17,974 nucleotides of DNA, from contig NC_090623.1 in NCBI RefSeq assembly GCF_004359215.1, positions 80,421 to 98,394 on the forward strand. Direction: 5' to 3'. A program made the position numbers and the translations under genes. This stretch comes from Bremia lactucae. Lineage: Eukaryota > Oomycota > Peronosporomycetes > Peronosporales > Peronosporaceae. Under the pieces are notes generated by a model. It was not told the origin of the DNA. It saw nothing but the letters and a program-made list of their open reading frames with translations, and searched no databases. Shown here one piece after another: positions 5,963 through 15,676 of this stretch. How positions within the stretch are numbered: position 1 is the stretch's first letter; every line of letters begins with the position of its first letter.

Positions 5963-8602
5963 CTACATCTGCATATATCGATTGCCCCCAGCACCACCAT
6001 TAGGACCGTACATGCTTGAAGATGAATCTGCATGCGTTGATCCTGCCACACTTTCATCTGACTTCGCATAGTTTAAAGGTGACTTCGAGCTTTCCTTACT
6101 GGCCGCGGACGAAAACGAATTACTTGTATTGCCATGGACTAAAGGCATTAATGACGAGTTTGACATTGCGTGGCTGCGCGATCCGGCTTGCACGGTAGCA
6201 CGTCCAGCAGCTGCTGCACGCAAACTGCGCACCCACTCGTTTTTCACCTGCCTCGACTTCGCATGCAGTTGTAATGGATGATACTTATCGTCACAGAAAG
6301 AAACACTGAAGGCTTCCGGCACAGCATAATTGTCTTCAATGATGGCATTTGTGACATCCATAGGTAGATTTACAGAGCGACAACGCTCAAAGTCTTCTTT
6401 TGAGTCGTAAAAACTTAGCTGTGGGCCTTGCAGGACAAAGTAACGCTGCTGCCATTTTGCGCGGGCGGACACACCAGCACCTGGAGTCACGTATTGCTTG
6501 ATGAGGTATCCGCATAGGATTTGTGCGAAAGCTGAAGTCGCAAATTCTGTCGCACGATATTGGCCTTGTTGTGCAGTATCGGCCAGGCGCTTCATAGTTG
6601 CATTATGATTAAGAATGTGCTCAAGCTCGTTTGTCTTGAATTCAAGTGCGGAACGAAGTCCAGCAATCTCTGCTGCGCAGCGTTGTTCGGCCTCTTGTAC
6701 TCCAAGCTCGTATTTTTGCTGCTGCTGAGCAGAGAGTTCCTGCATTGCACCTGCTTGCCCCTGTGCCACTGCTACTTTAACACTTGTATCATTCAATTGT
6801 TTCTCAAGTGCGCGAACTTCAGCCATATGCGCAGCGTTCGTATCCTCTGTCCTCTGAATCAATTGCGAAAGAACGCGTTGGCTGACAAATTCACAATAAG
6901 CGGCATCAGCGGATGGACCCACTGCGCGATCATAGTACATCTTGTGCACTGCATCTAAATCTTTATGCAAAAAAGACTGTGTTTCGCGAAACAATTCCAT
7001 CGCTGATTTGTCATGTTGCAAGATTAAATACTTCGATGCAAGATTTTCAAGTATGTGGCGACAATATGCCATGGATGCTGCAGCATTCTGCTGGCAAATG
7101 GCATCAAATTCGGCGCTCACCGTCTCGCGAAATTGTCCCAGATAATCGTGACGTTCTTCTGCTGAATCTTCTGCACTCATGTCTCCATCAACAATCTCTC
7201 GCAATTTTTTTTTGGCCAAGCGCTTGCACAAGTAATGCACGCTTCTAAGTTTGTCGACTGAGCAAGGTAAGCGAACCATTTGTATACTGCTACGAGTTTT
7301 CATGCTGTCGTCCTTTTCCATAATTTCAATTGTTTCATTTTCCGGCATTAGAGGTTCTTCCTCGTCTATAGAAGCATTTGTCAGTGCTCCAGAAAGCAAT
7401 GCCACGCTTCGCAAATTTCCACATTCATGTAACATGTCATTTCGGTCAAGATTGTTGTTCACTCGTACAAATTCACCGTCGAGATTGTTTTCTGCATTCC
7501 CTTCAAAACTTGCATCGTCCACATATTGTTGGGGTGAAATGTAGCGTCGCACGCGTACGTTAAGCTCGGCCTTGTATCGTGCGAGTGCGTCCTCCAATGC
7601 ATCATGACATTGCGCCTGTACAACACGGCTCCAAGCACTTGATATAACAGGAGCCTTGCCGCTATTCAACGCCTCAACATAAGATCGAGCCAGATTAACA
7701 AACATTGCTCCATTTATAGGCTTGCCAAACATACTCTTAGGCTTGGCTTTACCAAAAAGTTGCTTCGAAAGATTCTCGAAACCCTTTCGAAATTCGTCTC
7801 GAAGCTCGTCGTACGGGACTTTTGACAAATTTCGCAGCTTATGCTCCTCATCAATTGGCCGCACGAGTGTCACACAATTTCGATGCCTAAAATAATCACA
7901 TAGCAACGCTCGTATCTGGTCTTTCTCGACCGCGTCATCATTGTACCCTCCGGTCGGCTCCAGTGCATTCTCCAAATACTGCTTCGATGAAATTAACTGA
8001 CCATTTTCCAGTAATTGCAGCGTAAAGTCTCTCAAAACCCACATAAAACTCGGGAAGAATTCGTGCAGTTTGTCGGCATTGCTTATCCCATCCTTAGCCG
8101 ATGACGACGTCTGAATGTGCTTGGACAGATTGACCACAAGCGAAAGGTCCTCAATGGCATTTCCATCAATAACGCCTCGACTGTTGTACACAAAGCTAGA
8201 CGCAAGCAATAGCGCGAGCGCAAAGATGCGCGAATCGTGAGTTTGCTCGCGGTCCACGGAGCCAAGTCCTTCGGTGTCGAGGAATACCACACTCGTACCA
8301 TTGTCCAAGGGAATGGGATTACCCCACATCCAGATACCCTTGGTACACGCATTGACTGTTCCACCCACGGCAAAGCCTGAAAGCTCCTGACTCGTACCCA
8401 ACGACCTCGAGATACCTTGAACCAGCAAGTTTAGCAGGAAACTCTTGCCTGTGCGATACAGACCCGCTACAGCCACAATCACAAGTGGTGACTTTACCTT
8501 CTGTAGTAAAGAGCACGCTTCGGGATTTACGCGAAAGCTGCCATCGTCGTCCACCAGCACGAACGGCAGCGGCCGCATCGCTGGCATGTCTGCTGCGGTC
8601 AT
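5963..8602 (-). CDS. Guanylate-binding-like (GBP) large GTPase with C-terminal PH domain
   Basis: This 879-residue protein of the dynamin superfamily has an N-terminal GBP/atlastin-type GTPase. The P-loop GLYRTGKS is at residues 47-54, DTEG (G3) at 109-112, and LRD (the G4 position, replacing NKxD) at 190-192. A long helical region follows, with an acidic insert at about 370-460 and a Gln-rich coiled coil at about 590-680. A PH domain spans about 695-797 (GYLIKQ...WQQRYFVLQG...FYDSKEDF...NEWVRSLR), and a Ser/Gly-rich tail ends it. Such GTPases bind GTP, oligomerise and remodel membranes. The PH domain probably directs it to membranes, in place of the C-terminal lipid anchor of some animal GBPs; this is inference. 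An upstream ATG at 8671 would add 23 residues. I prefer MTAADMP at 8602 because the extension looks non-conserved and runs into the divergent neighbour. No intron is visible. Confidence 0.9.
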   Translation of the reverse strand: MTAADMPAMRPLPFVLVDDDGSFRVNPEACSLLQKVKSPLVIVAVAGLYRTGKSFLLNLLVQGISRSLGTSQELSGFAVGGTVNACTKGIWMWGNPIPLDNGTSVVFLDTEGLGSVDREQTHDSRIFALALLLASSFVYNSRGVIDGNAIEDLSLVVNLSKHIQTSSSAKDGISNADKLHEFFPSFMWVLRDFTLQLLENGQLISSKQYLENALEPTGGYNDDAVEKDQIRALLCDYFRHRNCVTLVRPIDEEHKLRNLSKVPYDELRDEFRKGFENLSKQLFGKAKPKSMFGKPINGAMFVNLARSYVEALNSGKAPVISSAWSRVVQAQCHDALEDALARYKAELNVRVRRYISPQQYVDDASFEGNAENNLDGEFVRVNNNLDRNDMLHECGNLRSVALLSGALTNASIDEEEPLMPENETIEIMEKDDSMKTRSSIQMVRLPCSVDKLRSVHYLCKRLAKKKLREIVDGDMSAEDSAEERHDYLGQFRETVSAEFDAICQQNAAASMAYCRHILENLASKYLILQHDKSAMELFRETQSFLHKDLDAVHKMYYDRAVGPSADAAYCEFVSQRVLSQLIQRTEDTNAAHMAEVRALEKQLNDTSVKVAVAQGQAGAMQELSAQQQQKYELGVQEAEQRCAAEIAGLRSALEFKTNELEHILNHNATMKRLADTAQQGQYRATEFATSAFAQILCGYLIKQYVTPGAGVSARAKWQQRYFVLQGPQLSFYDSKEDFERCRSVNLPMDVTNAIIEDNYAVPEAFSVSFCDDKYHPLQLHAKSRQVKNEWVRSLRAAAAGRATVQAGSRSHAMSNSSLMPLVHGNTSNSFSSAASKESSKSPLNYAKSDESVAGSTHADSSSSMYGPNGGAGGNRYMQM

Positions 8603-8702
8603 GACTACGTATTTTCTTAGCCTAATTCGGTGGGTGCTGTGTACAAACGTATGATTATGTATGCCACACATTTACTTCACTGGCAAGCGCTTGATCGCAT
8701 TC
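8603..8702. promoter_or_regulatory. Compact bidirectional promoter region
   Basis: Only about 100 bp separate the preferred start codons of two divergent genes, so both core promoters and 5' leaders must lie here or overlap the genes. If the first possible ATGs were used (8671 minus, 8661 plus), the coding regions would overlap by 11 bp. No TATA box stands out. An oomycete-type initiator could lie near CATTTACTTCACT (8677-8689), but the match is weak. Confidence 0.4.
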
Positions 8703-9548
8703 ATGACACGAGTGGCGCATGGCGCGACATCTCGTCAGGGCAAGCGCGGTGCGGTCGGCAAAGCCAAACTTTCTCGCGGATCTACCGGAATGGGAGCTAA
8801 CCCGAATTTGCGCAAGAAGTCGAAGCTGGTCGTAACCTTTGACTCAGACAAGCGCAAAGAATATCTCACAGGCTTTCACAAGCGCAAGCAGGAGCGACGG
8901 CGCTTTGGTCTGGACATGGAGGCATTTAAAATAAAAAAGCGGCAGCTAGAAGCTAAAAAGCAACGGCGTGAGGATCAGAAGGAAAAACTGGCGGCGCTTA
9001 ATCTTGTGGGCGGTGACAAAGAGGAACATGAGGAGGAGCAAAGCGAAAGCGAATCGGACGTTTGCACTACCGAAAGCCAGTTGCTAAGTGGCGCTAAGAC
9101 TGTGACTGAGGTCATGACTTTTGCAGACGAAATTACGCAAAAAAAGTTTGGTGACTGTGTGATTGTCACAACGTCGGTCGGTAACCTGCAAAGCGACAGC
9201 GACGAAAGTAGCAGTGACGTGGAGATCTCGGGTGCTGAGGAAACGAAAAAGTCACTTTTCCAGCGAAAGAAAGGAAAGAATGGCAGAGAAGAGCATTTGA
9301 CTTTGTTCCAGCGAGTACAACAACAGCGAAAAGGCAAGGCTTTGCCTTCTAAGCGCTCAAAGCTTCAGGGCGCACGGACAGCTCGCAAAGCTACAGCGGG
9401 CAAAAAACGGATCCAACGGGGTGCAGCCGCGGGCAACAAGCGTGGCGCTGAAGACAGGGATGGCGTGTCAGCTGCTAGCAAGCTGAATAGAAACATCAAG
9501 GCAAAGCGCCAGCATGGTGGAGGAAGCACGCGCCAAAAGAAGCGGTGA
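8703..9548 (+). CDS. NOL12: NOL12/RRP17-family nucleolar RNA-processing protein
   Basis: This is a small, very basic protein of 281 residues. Its N-terminal third holds the family signature: LVVTF at about 41-46 and YLTGFHKRKQERR at about 54-66, followed by a Lys/Arg/Glu-rich helix. NOL12 (animals) and Rrp17 (yeast) work in the nucleolus in pre-rRNA maturation, and Rrp17 is reported as a 5'-3' exonuclease needed for the large subunit. The middle carries acidic Ser/Glu runs (EEHEEEQSESESD; DSDESSSD). The C-terminal third is Lys/Arg/Gly-rich and would serve as nuclear or nucleolar targeting. An ATG at 8661 gives 14 more residues; MTRVAHG at 8703 is chosen because the added part lacks the basic character, but the choice is not settled. 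No intron is seen. It is divergent from the GTPase gene and convergent with VPS15. Confidence 0.85.
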   Translation: MTRVAHGATSRQGKRGAVGKAKLSRGSTGMGANPNLRKKSKLVVTFDSDKRKEYLTGFHKRKQERRRFGLDMEAFKIKKRQLEAKKQRREDQKEKLAALNLVGGDKEEHEEEQSESESDVCTTESQLLSGAKTVTEVMTFADEITQKKFGDCVIVTTSVGNLQSDSDESSSDVEISGAEETKKSLFQRKKGKNGREEHLTLFQRVQQQRKGKALPSKRSKLQGARTARKATAGKKRIQRGAAAGNKRGAEDRDGVSAASKLNRNIKAKRQHGGGSTRQKKR

Positions 9549-9655
9549 ATGGTCACCCAGCCACTCTTTGATAGCTCCATACGAAGCCCATTAGTATGTT
9601 TAACCTTACATTAGTCTTCTAGTCGTCATTCTTTAATCCAACCTTTAACATGCTA

Positions 9656-12600
9656 TTACTTCCACACCTTAATGAGAGCGTCCCGACCACTGGATACAAG
9701 CATTGGGCTTGAATACTGGCCACTATTTAACCCCACAAGCGTAAGATCGAGGATACAATCCGTGTGTGCTGGAGAAGGAGGAACGAGGCCCCTCCGCTCC
9801 ATGCTGATAGCTGTTTCCACGCTTCCATAATTTGGTGCAGCCACATCTGCTGAATTTGAGTAAGGTGACGAATCTTGACATACAGTTATAAGAGGTGGGC
9901 TTAATTTACTCCAGGCCAGCTCTGGCTTGGTAATGGTGGCCGTAGTCGATATGGGTGCCGCTGGTATGTCGTCAAAGCGCTGTGAAGTAGCATTTCCCGA
10001 ATCTGAATTCATACGCCACCAATCGTTCGGAGGCGCCTGGATGCTGTAAAATGACTTGGCTTCTCCATTTCCACAGATAGTGTACGACTGTTTGCCATTG
10101 CGAATATCCCAGTATCGTAATTGTCGGTCTTCCCCACCCGTGATCAGTGCGTCTCCAATGCCACGCACATGCAGAGATGGACAAAAGATCGCACGGACGC
10201 TAGGCTCTTCACTCAATGGAGTCGTAGAAATCTCATCAAAGGACATAGTGATACCAAGAATGCCCAAAAAACTTCCTAGAACACTTCGACTGCGGTGTGG
10301 AATTGGCACGTGCAAAAGTGTTGGACACTTGCAAGCCTCTGATTCCGATGCCAGTGCCTCAAGGGAACGGAAAACAGCACGACATGCGCCGATACTGAGA
10401 TCAAAAACAGCAACTTCTCCATCACCAGCAGCCACAAACACCAGCGGCACTGACGTTTCATCAAGAGGCAGTGTGTTAGGCAATCCTAAGCAGGGCTGAA
10501 TTCGGTGGATTGCGCGGTGAGACGAGTGCCGCCAAATACGGATCAGCACTAGAAAGCGCAGATCCCATAGGCATAAGAATCCTCGGCTCGTACCTACAGC
10601 TAGCCAGCTCACGTCCAAGGAATGCGTCATGCAAGTCACGTAGCCCAATTCCGGTGAAATACTCAGAGTCCAAGCTTCGCGCCGCATGCGCAAATCCCAC
10701 GCATGGATCTTTCCATCCCGAGTGGCATACAGCAGCAGGGCTTCCGTGACATTATTAAAGTAATCGATAGCCATAACAGCGCTGTTATTAGCTCGCAGCT
10801 CCTTAATACCAGTAGCTTGTACATTTCCGCCCACGGAATTCACTTTATCCACGCGAAAAACATGTACTGATCCATCACTGGAGGCCGAGGCAACTGAGTG
10901 ACTATTAGTTAGCACTTTCATATCCGTGATAACACCGCCCTGTCCATCATACGTACATCGCGATCCTTGATTCACACTGTGTTGTAGCGACCGAACTGAC
11001 CAAATCTTCACTGTTCCGTCATTTGAGGCTGAGGCTAGAAAGCTGTAGTCCTGAGCCGCACTTATGCGTGTGACAGCACCGGAATGCTCGGCTAATTCTG
11101 CCACAAGGACGCTTTTTCGTGGCTGCCAATTGCGGTATGAAGATTTTGAGAATCCACCACTGCTGCTTATGCCATTGAAACTATTTGGGCTGCTACTAGG
11201 GCCACTGCTACCAGCAGAGCTCCCAAAGTTTCCCGGCGTGACACCTCCATTTATCGCTGCAGCAGCTGCCACCGCCACCGTAAAAGTATTTCCACCGCCT
11301 GGAGAATATGCCCCGCTTCCAATCGGGACTGATGCTGACGTGACACTTGGCAAACCAGATCCACCTCTCTCATGGCCTGAAATTCCATTTGTTGAACTTC
11401 CAATGCTACTACCTCCTAGCAAACAATATGGACTGGATGCATAATTATAAATTGAGTAAGGCGATCCATCGGAAAGCCGCAGCGCACCAAGATCAGGTGG
11501 CAGTGGAGGAATACCCAGTGCATTAAGCCTTGCCAACAGTTTGCGAGGGTTTCCAAGGGCTGGATCCATCGCTGACTCCTTGAATGCGAAATAATGGTGA
11601 TATGTTGTGTGGGCCTTTTTTACCGTTCGCTGCCTGGGAGGCGATACAGGTGATGATGTATGAACTGAGTGGTGATGCGGGTCCATTAGGCTGCTCACAC
11701 CATCTCCACCATACATATCGCGCATGTTCATATTAAGCATACTCACCATCACCCCACCACTAGTAGGTGCAAAATGACTCGAATCGACTGGACCTAGTCC
11801 AGAATCATCTTGTGAAGAAGCGACAAAACCAGCAGAGGTCGGACCAGATACTGTGATTGGGGATGCTACGATGGGTGTGCTGGGCTCAACAAGGCTGTAC
11901 ATCTTGCCAACCTGCGACAATGAAAGACTCTCGAGAGATGGAGCAGTTCCAGCTTTAAATGCTGTAGAAGTTACAGAGCCGATACGATGAGAAGGTGAGT
12001 TGCTGGCCGCGTGTGAGCGCGACCTCGATACAAGAGCTGTCGATGCTGATGATGCGGAACTGCTAGGCATTATGGACGAGGTCGAGGGGATGCCAAAACT
12101 ACTGGCCTTTACTGGTTGAGCAGTCGAAAGTGCAAAGCGCATATCCGGCACAAAAAGAACACGAAGGTGCGAGCGGGAAAGTTTGCGAGCAAAGGGGTTG
12201 CTTGTTGTTCCAGCAGCTCCGGCCACAGAGGAACTAGTCACTGGGCCGTGAGCTAAGTTTATACGGTCGGTCTTAAGCGGTCCTTGCATACGCGCAGCTT
12301 GCTCCGTCTTGGCCATTTCCAACTTGCTTCGCAATTGCATAGAAGCGATCGACACGTACTGTTGTATGAGCTTTAGCGACTGAATCTCATGCTTGCGCTG
12401 ATCGTAGGTACAGGCTTCGCCATCAGCCACACTATTCAAAATTGTTTGTGCCGTCGCCATCGCAGAAGAAGCGACAGCTTCACCAGAAGAGTGTTGGCGA
12501 ATCATGCCATACCCGTCCGAAGAATCGGCACTCAGTAAAGCGTCTCTGTTTCGACGCACTCTGGCCATCTCTCCAATGGGCTCGTCTAAAGACTCACGCA

Positions 12601-15600
12601 ACGTTGTCGTTATTGCTGATATTGGTGCAGTAGATGCCACTTCATCGTCACTCTCTTCAGGAGCTTCCACAAACGATTGTTCCATTTCAGCAATTACTTC
12701 ACTGAGACCTGATAAAGACGAGGATGCCAAAAGTGCGCGATCAAACGTTTCGCGAGACACATGAGGCCGACAGCAGTCACGCAGTCGCTTCGTGACCTCA
12801 CATTCATCTTCGTTAGGCAAGAACACCATGGTTTTCCGTAGAAAAGGCCGTATAACTGGACTCAAGAACACGTTGGCATCTACACTGTGCAATTTTAGCG
12901 CAATTTCTCCCATCAGTTTAAGCACGGCATCGCGAATCCACCAACTTGGATGCAAAAGCAGTGAGCACGTCATACGGGCTTTCTCTACCAGCGTACTATT
13001 CTTTTTTTGAAAAAGTCCAAGCTGGCACAGTCCCGTGAGACATTCCACTGCTTTGGTAATTACAATCTCTTGTACATCAAACAAAGCCTGCTCAATACAA
13101 GGCAATATGTTGTGCTCAACAACCACACGCCCCACAAAGGAGCACACGCCAACAATATAGTCAAAGAAGGCCCCACGCAATTCCCAATCTGGGTCGTTAA
13201 GAAAAGTAATAAGCTGCGGTAAGACGACATCCAATGTACGTTCCTGGCCGAAGAAAACGCAAAGTCTTGTTATATCAACGAGCAGAGCGCGTTTAACCAA
13301 AGAAGATGAAGCTTTTTGATCTGGAGTTGTCAGTTGTATTACAAACCTTGAAATCATCTTGTGCAGGACGCTCAGCTCCTTATCAAAACTGCTAGACGCC
13401 ATGTATATTGTGGTTGACACAGATGACTCGTTGCTACGATTAGAAAGTGATGCAGCAGAGCCCGAAGACGTCAGCGTCTTCTGCTTCATAGCGTGTGCGA
13501 TTTCTAGAAACCGGCGACTGGTTTCCGCGAGTTGGGGTAAGCATTCAGCAAATGTGATACGCACCAGTTCATCCGGATCGGATTGGAAAGGAACCATTGC
13601 GGGGAGCACATATTGTGGGAATACCGAAGCGTCGGCAAGGGGAAATTGTTCCACCAGAGACAGTAAAAATGCAATTGTGCGAAGAGCCAAGGCCCGCACG
13701 GCCGCACTTGGATCATCAATAACTTCAAGAAGATAAGGAATTAAACGCTGTAGACGAGCTTCGTCGCTAGTAAACTGTCCCAAAGCACGAATCAAGTATA
13801 AAGCGGTAAGCTTGGATTCAGGAACTTGAACATGCCGCAAGCTTGAGCATATTAGCGATAGAACAATTACAATACCATTACGATCATGTGGCCACGGCCC
13901 GCTTACAGAGTATATCGGTGGCTTTATTCGTCGTGGCTTACTGGAAGGCGGTAAAGTCGTCGATGTACCCGTTTTGGTCGAACAATTTATAGTGTTCGAT
14001 GCATCAGGATGTATAGTTTCTGCATTATTCGCTGATTCCCCATCGAAACGAACCGTGGATGACTCGCACGCGTAATCAAGAAGCAGCAAATTGTTCTTCT
14101 TCTGAATTAGTGCATTGAATTGGTCGTGTAGCTTTTCAATTTTCTTTTTCTGTAAGGTGGAGCTCAATCCCCGCAAGTCATTCTCTTTTTCTTTCATCTT
14201 TTGAAGCTTCGTTAAGGCAGCGTTGTCTCGCGAAGCCTTCTTCTTTTCATATTTTGTCGGAATTTTCTCATACAATTCTTCCAGCACACGCTGTGCAACA
14301 TGCTCATTCGTCTGCTGAGCGCTGCCTGCAGCACTTGTCAATCTATCTGAACCGTACCCTTCTTTAAGGCGAAGCTTAAAAAACTCTTCTCCCTCTGGAT
14401 CTTCAACACCAGCAATTTCGCGCACTAATCGACCATAGTACTTGCAAACAAGACGAATCCGTGCGTCAGGTACTTTGCCTCCACGGCTAAGCACTAGCAC
14501 TAGGAACCGAAACAAAAAATGATCAAAATATGGCGGGAACAGGCCACTTGAGCTCGTATACTTGGCAAGATATCCACTTGCCGAGTTTCGAGCGCTTGGA
14601 TCCAATTGCAGCATGTGTATAAGCAATTCTTCAAGATTCGAGTCTCCGACTTTTTTCAACTGCTGGCGAAGCGGCTCGCTATCCCCCGTTCGGTACTTCA
14701 GCAGCGATGGTAAGTCAAATAGTGGCTTCCCACCTAAGAATAGCTCAGCAATTACGCAACCAGCTGAAAAGATATCCATAGATTCCAGTAAATTACCGTC
14801 TCGACGGGAGCGAGAATACGATGACGGTGCGGTGCTATTTAAAGAAGTAATAGGCGGAGGGATTCCTGTCTGCAACCCACTGCCCATGCCAAGAATGTGT
14901 CTGTCTACTTCATCCACTGTTACATCACTATCGGCCATCCTTGAGAGCATAGTAGCAGCATCCGGAGCCTTATTACCTCCTATTCCCGGTGTTGCCCCAC
15001 TCAATCCACCGGCAGGCACTGACCCTTTTCCATAAAATCTCTCTGGTGCGACACTGCACCCCCGTCTGGTGGCATCAATGGCGCAAAAGTAATAATTGTA
15101 ATCAGCAGGATCGTCTTCAGGAATATACGTAGGTTTGAACGGTGCAAAATCCGTCAGAAAAACCCAATTCCAACTCGTGACCATAACATTTTCCTGCTTA
15201 ATGTCGCCATGGCAAATACCTTTCGAGTGACTTTGCTCCAAGGCCCTTAAGATCTGAAATGCAATCCATTTCTTTTCAATCATCGTAAGAAACGGCCTCG
15301 AGCATATGCGGTCGTATAAATTCGAGGCAAAGTATTGGCGCACCATAAACGCTACATTGTATTTGCTCGACAGCTGAAAATCTGCATACGGAATAACATT
15401 CGGCTGCAATTCCACCGAGAACGCAAGCGCCAAGCGACGGAGTGCCACTTCAGCACTCGTCAAAGACTCGCGTTCGTCATATTTGCGATAAATTTTTACT
15501 ACTAAATGCCCTTCGTCGCACTTGCACGAGATGCTCTTTAGAAACTTGCCGTCTCCAATCAAACTACCAAACATCATATCCATTGACCGCGGCGTGTAGT

Positions 15601-15676
15601 CCATAAGAAACGTGCGGTACTGAGAAGCGCTGTCCAACACGCTCTGTGGTTGTGCGCGTGGCGCGGCATTACCCAT
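9656..15676 (-). CDS. VPS15: VPS15 (PIK3R4/p150) regulatory kinase of the class III PI3-kinase complex
   Basis: The 2006-residue protein has the full VPS15 layout. MGNAAPRA begins it, with Gly2 in an N-myristoylation context, which also supports this start. The kinase-like domain covers residues about 25-395: VVKIY with Lys61, HGDIKQEN (156-163), DFA instead of DFG (176-178), APERF (210-214) and DIFSAGCVIAELF. A charged coiled coil follows at about 480-530, HEAT-like helices at about 595-965, and a Ser/Gly/Thr-rich linker at about 1160-1515. Seven WD40 repeats at about 1525-2006 end with KVWK at the stop. VPS15 anchors and regulates Vps34 for PI3P production in autophagy and endosomal sorting. 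The weak Gly loop and DFA resemble known VPS15 proteins, so these are family traits rather than damage. It is longer than human (about 1358) or yeast (about 1454) forms, mainly through the linker and an insert after APERF. It is a single exon. Confidence 0.96.
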   Translation of the reverse strand: MGNAAPRAQPQSVLDSASQYRTFLMDYTPRSMDMMFGSLIGDGKFLKSISCKCDEGHLVVKIYRKYDERESLTSAEVALRRLALAFSVELQPNVIPYADFQLSSKYNVAFMVRQYFASNLYDRICSRPFLTMIEKKWIAFQILRALEQSHSKGICHGDIKQENVMVTSWNWVFLTDFAPFKPTYIPEDDPADYNYYFCAIDATRRGCSVAPERFYGKGSVPAGGLSGATPGIGGNKAPDAATMLSRMADSDVTVDEVDRHILGMGSGLQTGIPPPITSLNSTAPSSYSRSRRDGNLLESMDIFSAGCVIAELFLGGKPLFDLPSLLKYRTGDSEPLRQQLKKVGDSNLEELLIHMLQLDPSARNSASGYLAKYTSSSGLFPPYFDHFLFRFLVLVLSRGGKVPDARIRLVCKYYGRLVREIAGVEDPEGEEFFKLRLKEGYGSDRLTSAAGSAQQTNEHVAQRVLEELYEKIPTKYEKKKASRDNAALTKLQKMKEKENDLRGLSSTLQKKKIEKLHDQFNALIQKKNNLLLLDYACESSTVRFDGESANNAETIHPDASNTINCSTKTGTSTTLPPSSKPRRIKPPIYSVSGPWPHDRNGIVIVLSLICSSLRHVQVPESKLTALYLIRALGQFTSDEARLQRLIPYLLEVIDDPSAAVRALALRTIAFLLSLVEQFPLADASVFPQYVLPAMVPFQSDPDELVRITFAECLPQLAETSRRFLEIAHAMKQKTLTSSGSAASLSNRSNESSVSTTIYMASSSFDKELSVLHKMISRFVIQLTTPDQKASSSLVKRALLVDITRLCVFFGQERTLDVVLPQLITFLNDPDWELRGAFFDYIVGVCSFVGRVVVEHNILPCIEQALFDVQEIVITKAVECLTGLCQLGLFQKKNSTLVEKARMTCSLLLHPSWWIRDAVLKLMGEIALKLHSVDANVFLSPVIRPFLRKTMVFLPNEDECEVTKRLRDCCRPHVSRETFDRALLASSSLSGLSEVIAEMEQSFVEAPEESDDEVASTAPISAITTTLRESLDEPIGEMARVRRNRDALLSADSSDGYGMIRQHSSGEAVASSAMATAQTILNSVADGEACTYDQRKHEIQSLKLIQQYVSIASMQLRSKLEMAKTEQAARMQGPLKTDRINLAHGPVTSSSVAGAAGTTSNPFARKLSRSHLRVLFVPDMRFALSTAQPVKASSFGIPSTSSIMPSSSASSASTALVSRSRSHAASNSPSHRIGSVTSTAFKAGTAPSLESLSLSQVGKMYSLVEPSTPIVASPITVSGPTSAGFVASSQDDSGLGPVDSSHFAPTSGGVMVSMLNMNMRDMYGGDGVSSLMDPHHHSVHTSSPVSPPRQRTVKKAHTTYHHYFAFKESAMDPALGNPRKLLARLNALGIPPLPPDLGALRLSDGSPYSIYNYASSPYCLLGGSSIGSSTNGISGHERGGSGLPSVTSASVPIGSGAYSPGGGNTFTVAVAAAAAINGGVTPGNFGSSAGSSGPSSSPNSFNGISSSGGFSKSSYRNWQPRKSVLVAELAEHSGAVTRISAAQDYSFLASASNDGTVKIWSVRSLQHSVNQGSRCTYDGQGGVITDMKVLTNSHSVASASSDGSVHVFRVDKVNSVGGNVQATGIKELRANNSAVMAIDYFNNVTEALLLYATRDGKIHAWDLRMRREAWTLSISPELGYVTCMTHSLDVSWLAVGTSRGFLCLWDLRFLVLIRIWRHSSHRAIHRIQPCLGLPNTLPLDETSVPLVFVAAGDGEVAVFDLSIGACRAVFRSLEALASESEACKCPTLLHVPIPHRSRSVLGSFLGILGITMSFDEISTTPLSEEPSVRAIFCPSLHVRGIGDALITGGEDRQLRYWDIRNGKQSYTICGNGEAKSFYSIQAPPNDWWRMNSDSGNATSQRFDDIPAAPISTTATITKPELAWSKLSPPLITVCQDSSPYSNSADVAAPNYGSVETAISMERRGLVPPSPAHTDCILDLTLVGLNSGQYSSPMLVSSGRDALIKVWK

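Noticed and set aside
6560..6958. Open plus-strand frame of 132 codons within the GTPase gene
   Set aside because: It is fully antisense to the GBP-like coding region and has no domain character; a shadow of the real gene.
9549..9655. Possible small gene between NOL12 and VPS15
   Set aside because: Only 107 bp lie between the two stop codons. The space is needed for the two convergent 3' ends, and no frame or RNA structure stands out.
10056..10499. Open plus-strand frame of 147 codons, and others inside VPS15
   Set aside because: These lie opposite conserved WD40 repeats and their composition follows the sense strand.
9656..15676. DFA in place of DFG and weak Gly loop as a sign of a broken kinase
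   Set aside because: VPS15 proteins are known to have these atypical features, and the rest of the gene is intact.
5963..15676. GTPase-PH, NOL12 and VPS15 as one functional cluster or defence-like operon
   Set aside because: The genes are on both strands with separate promoters, and their families act in different compartments. Close packing is usual in gene-dense oomycete islands.
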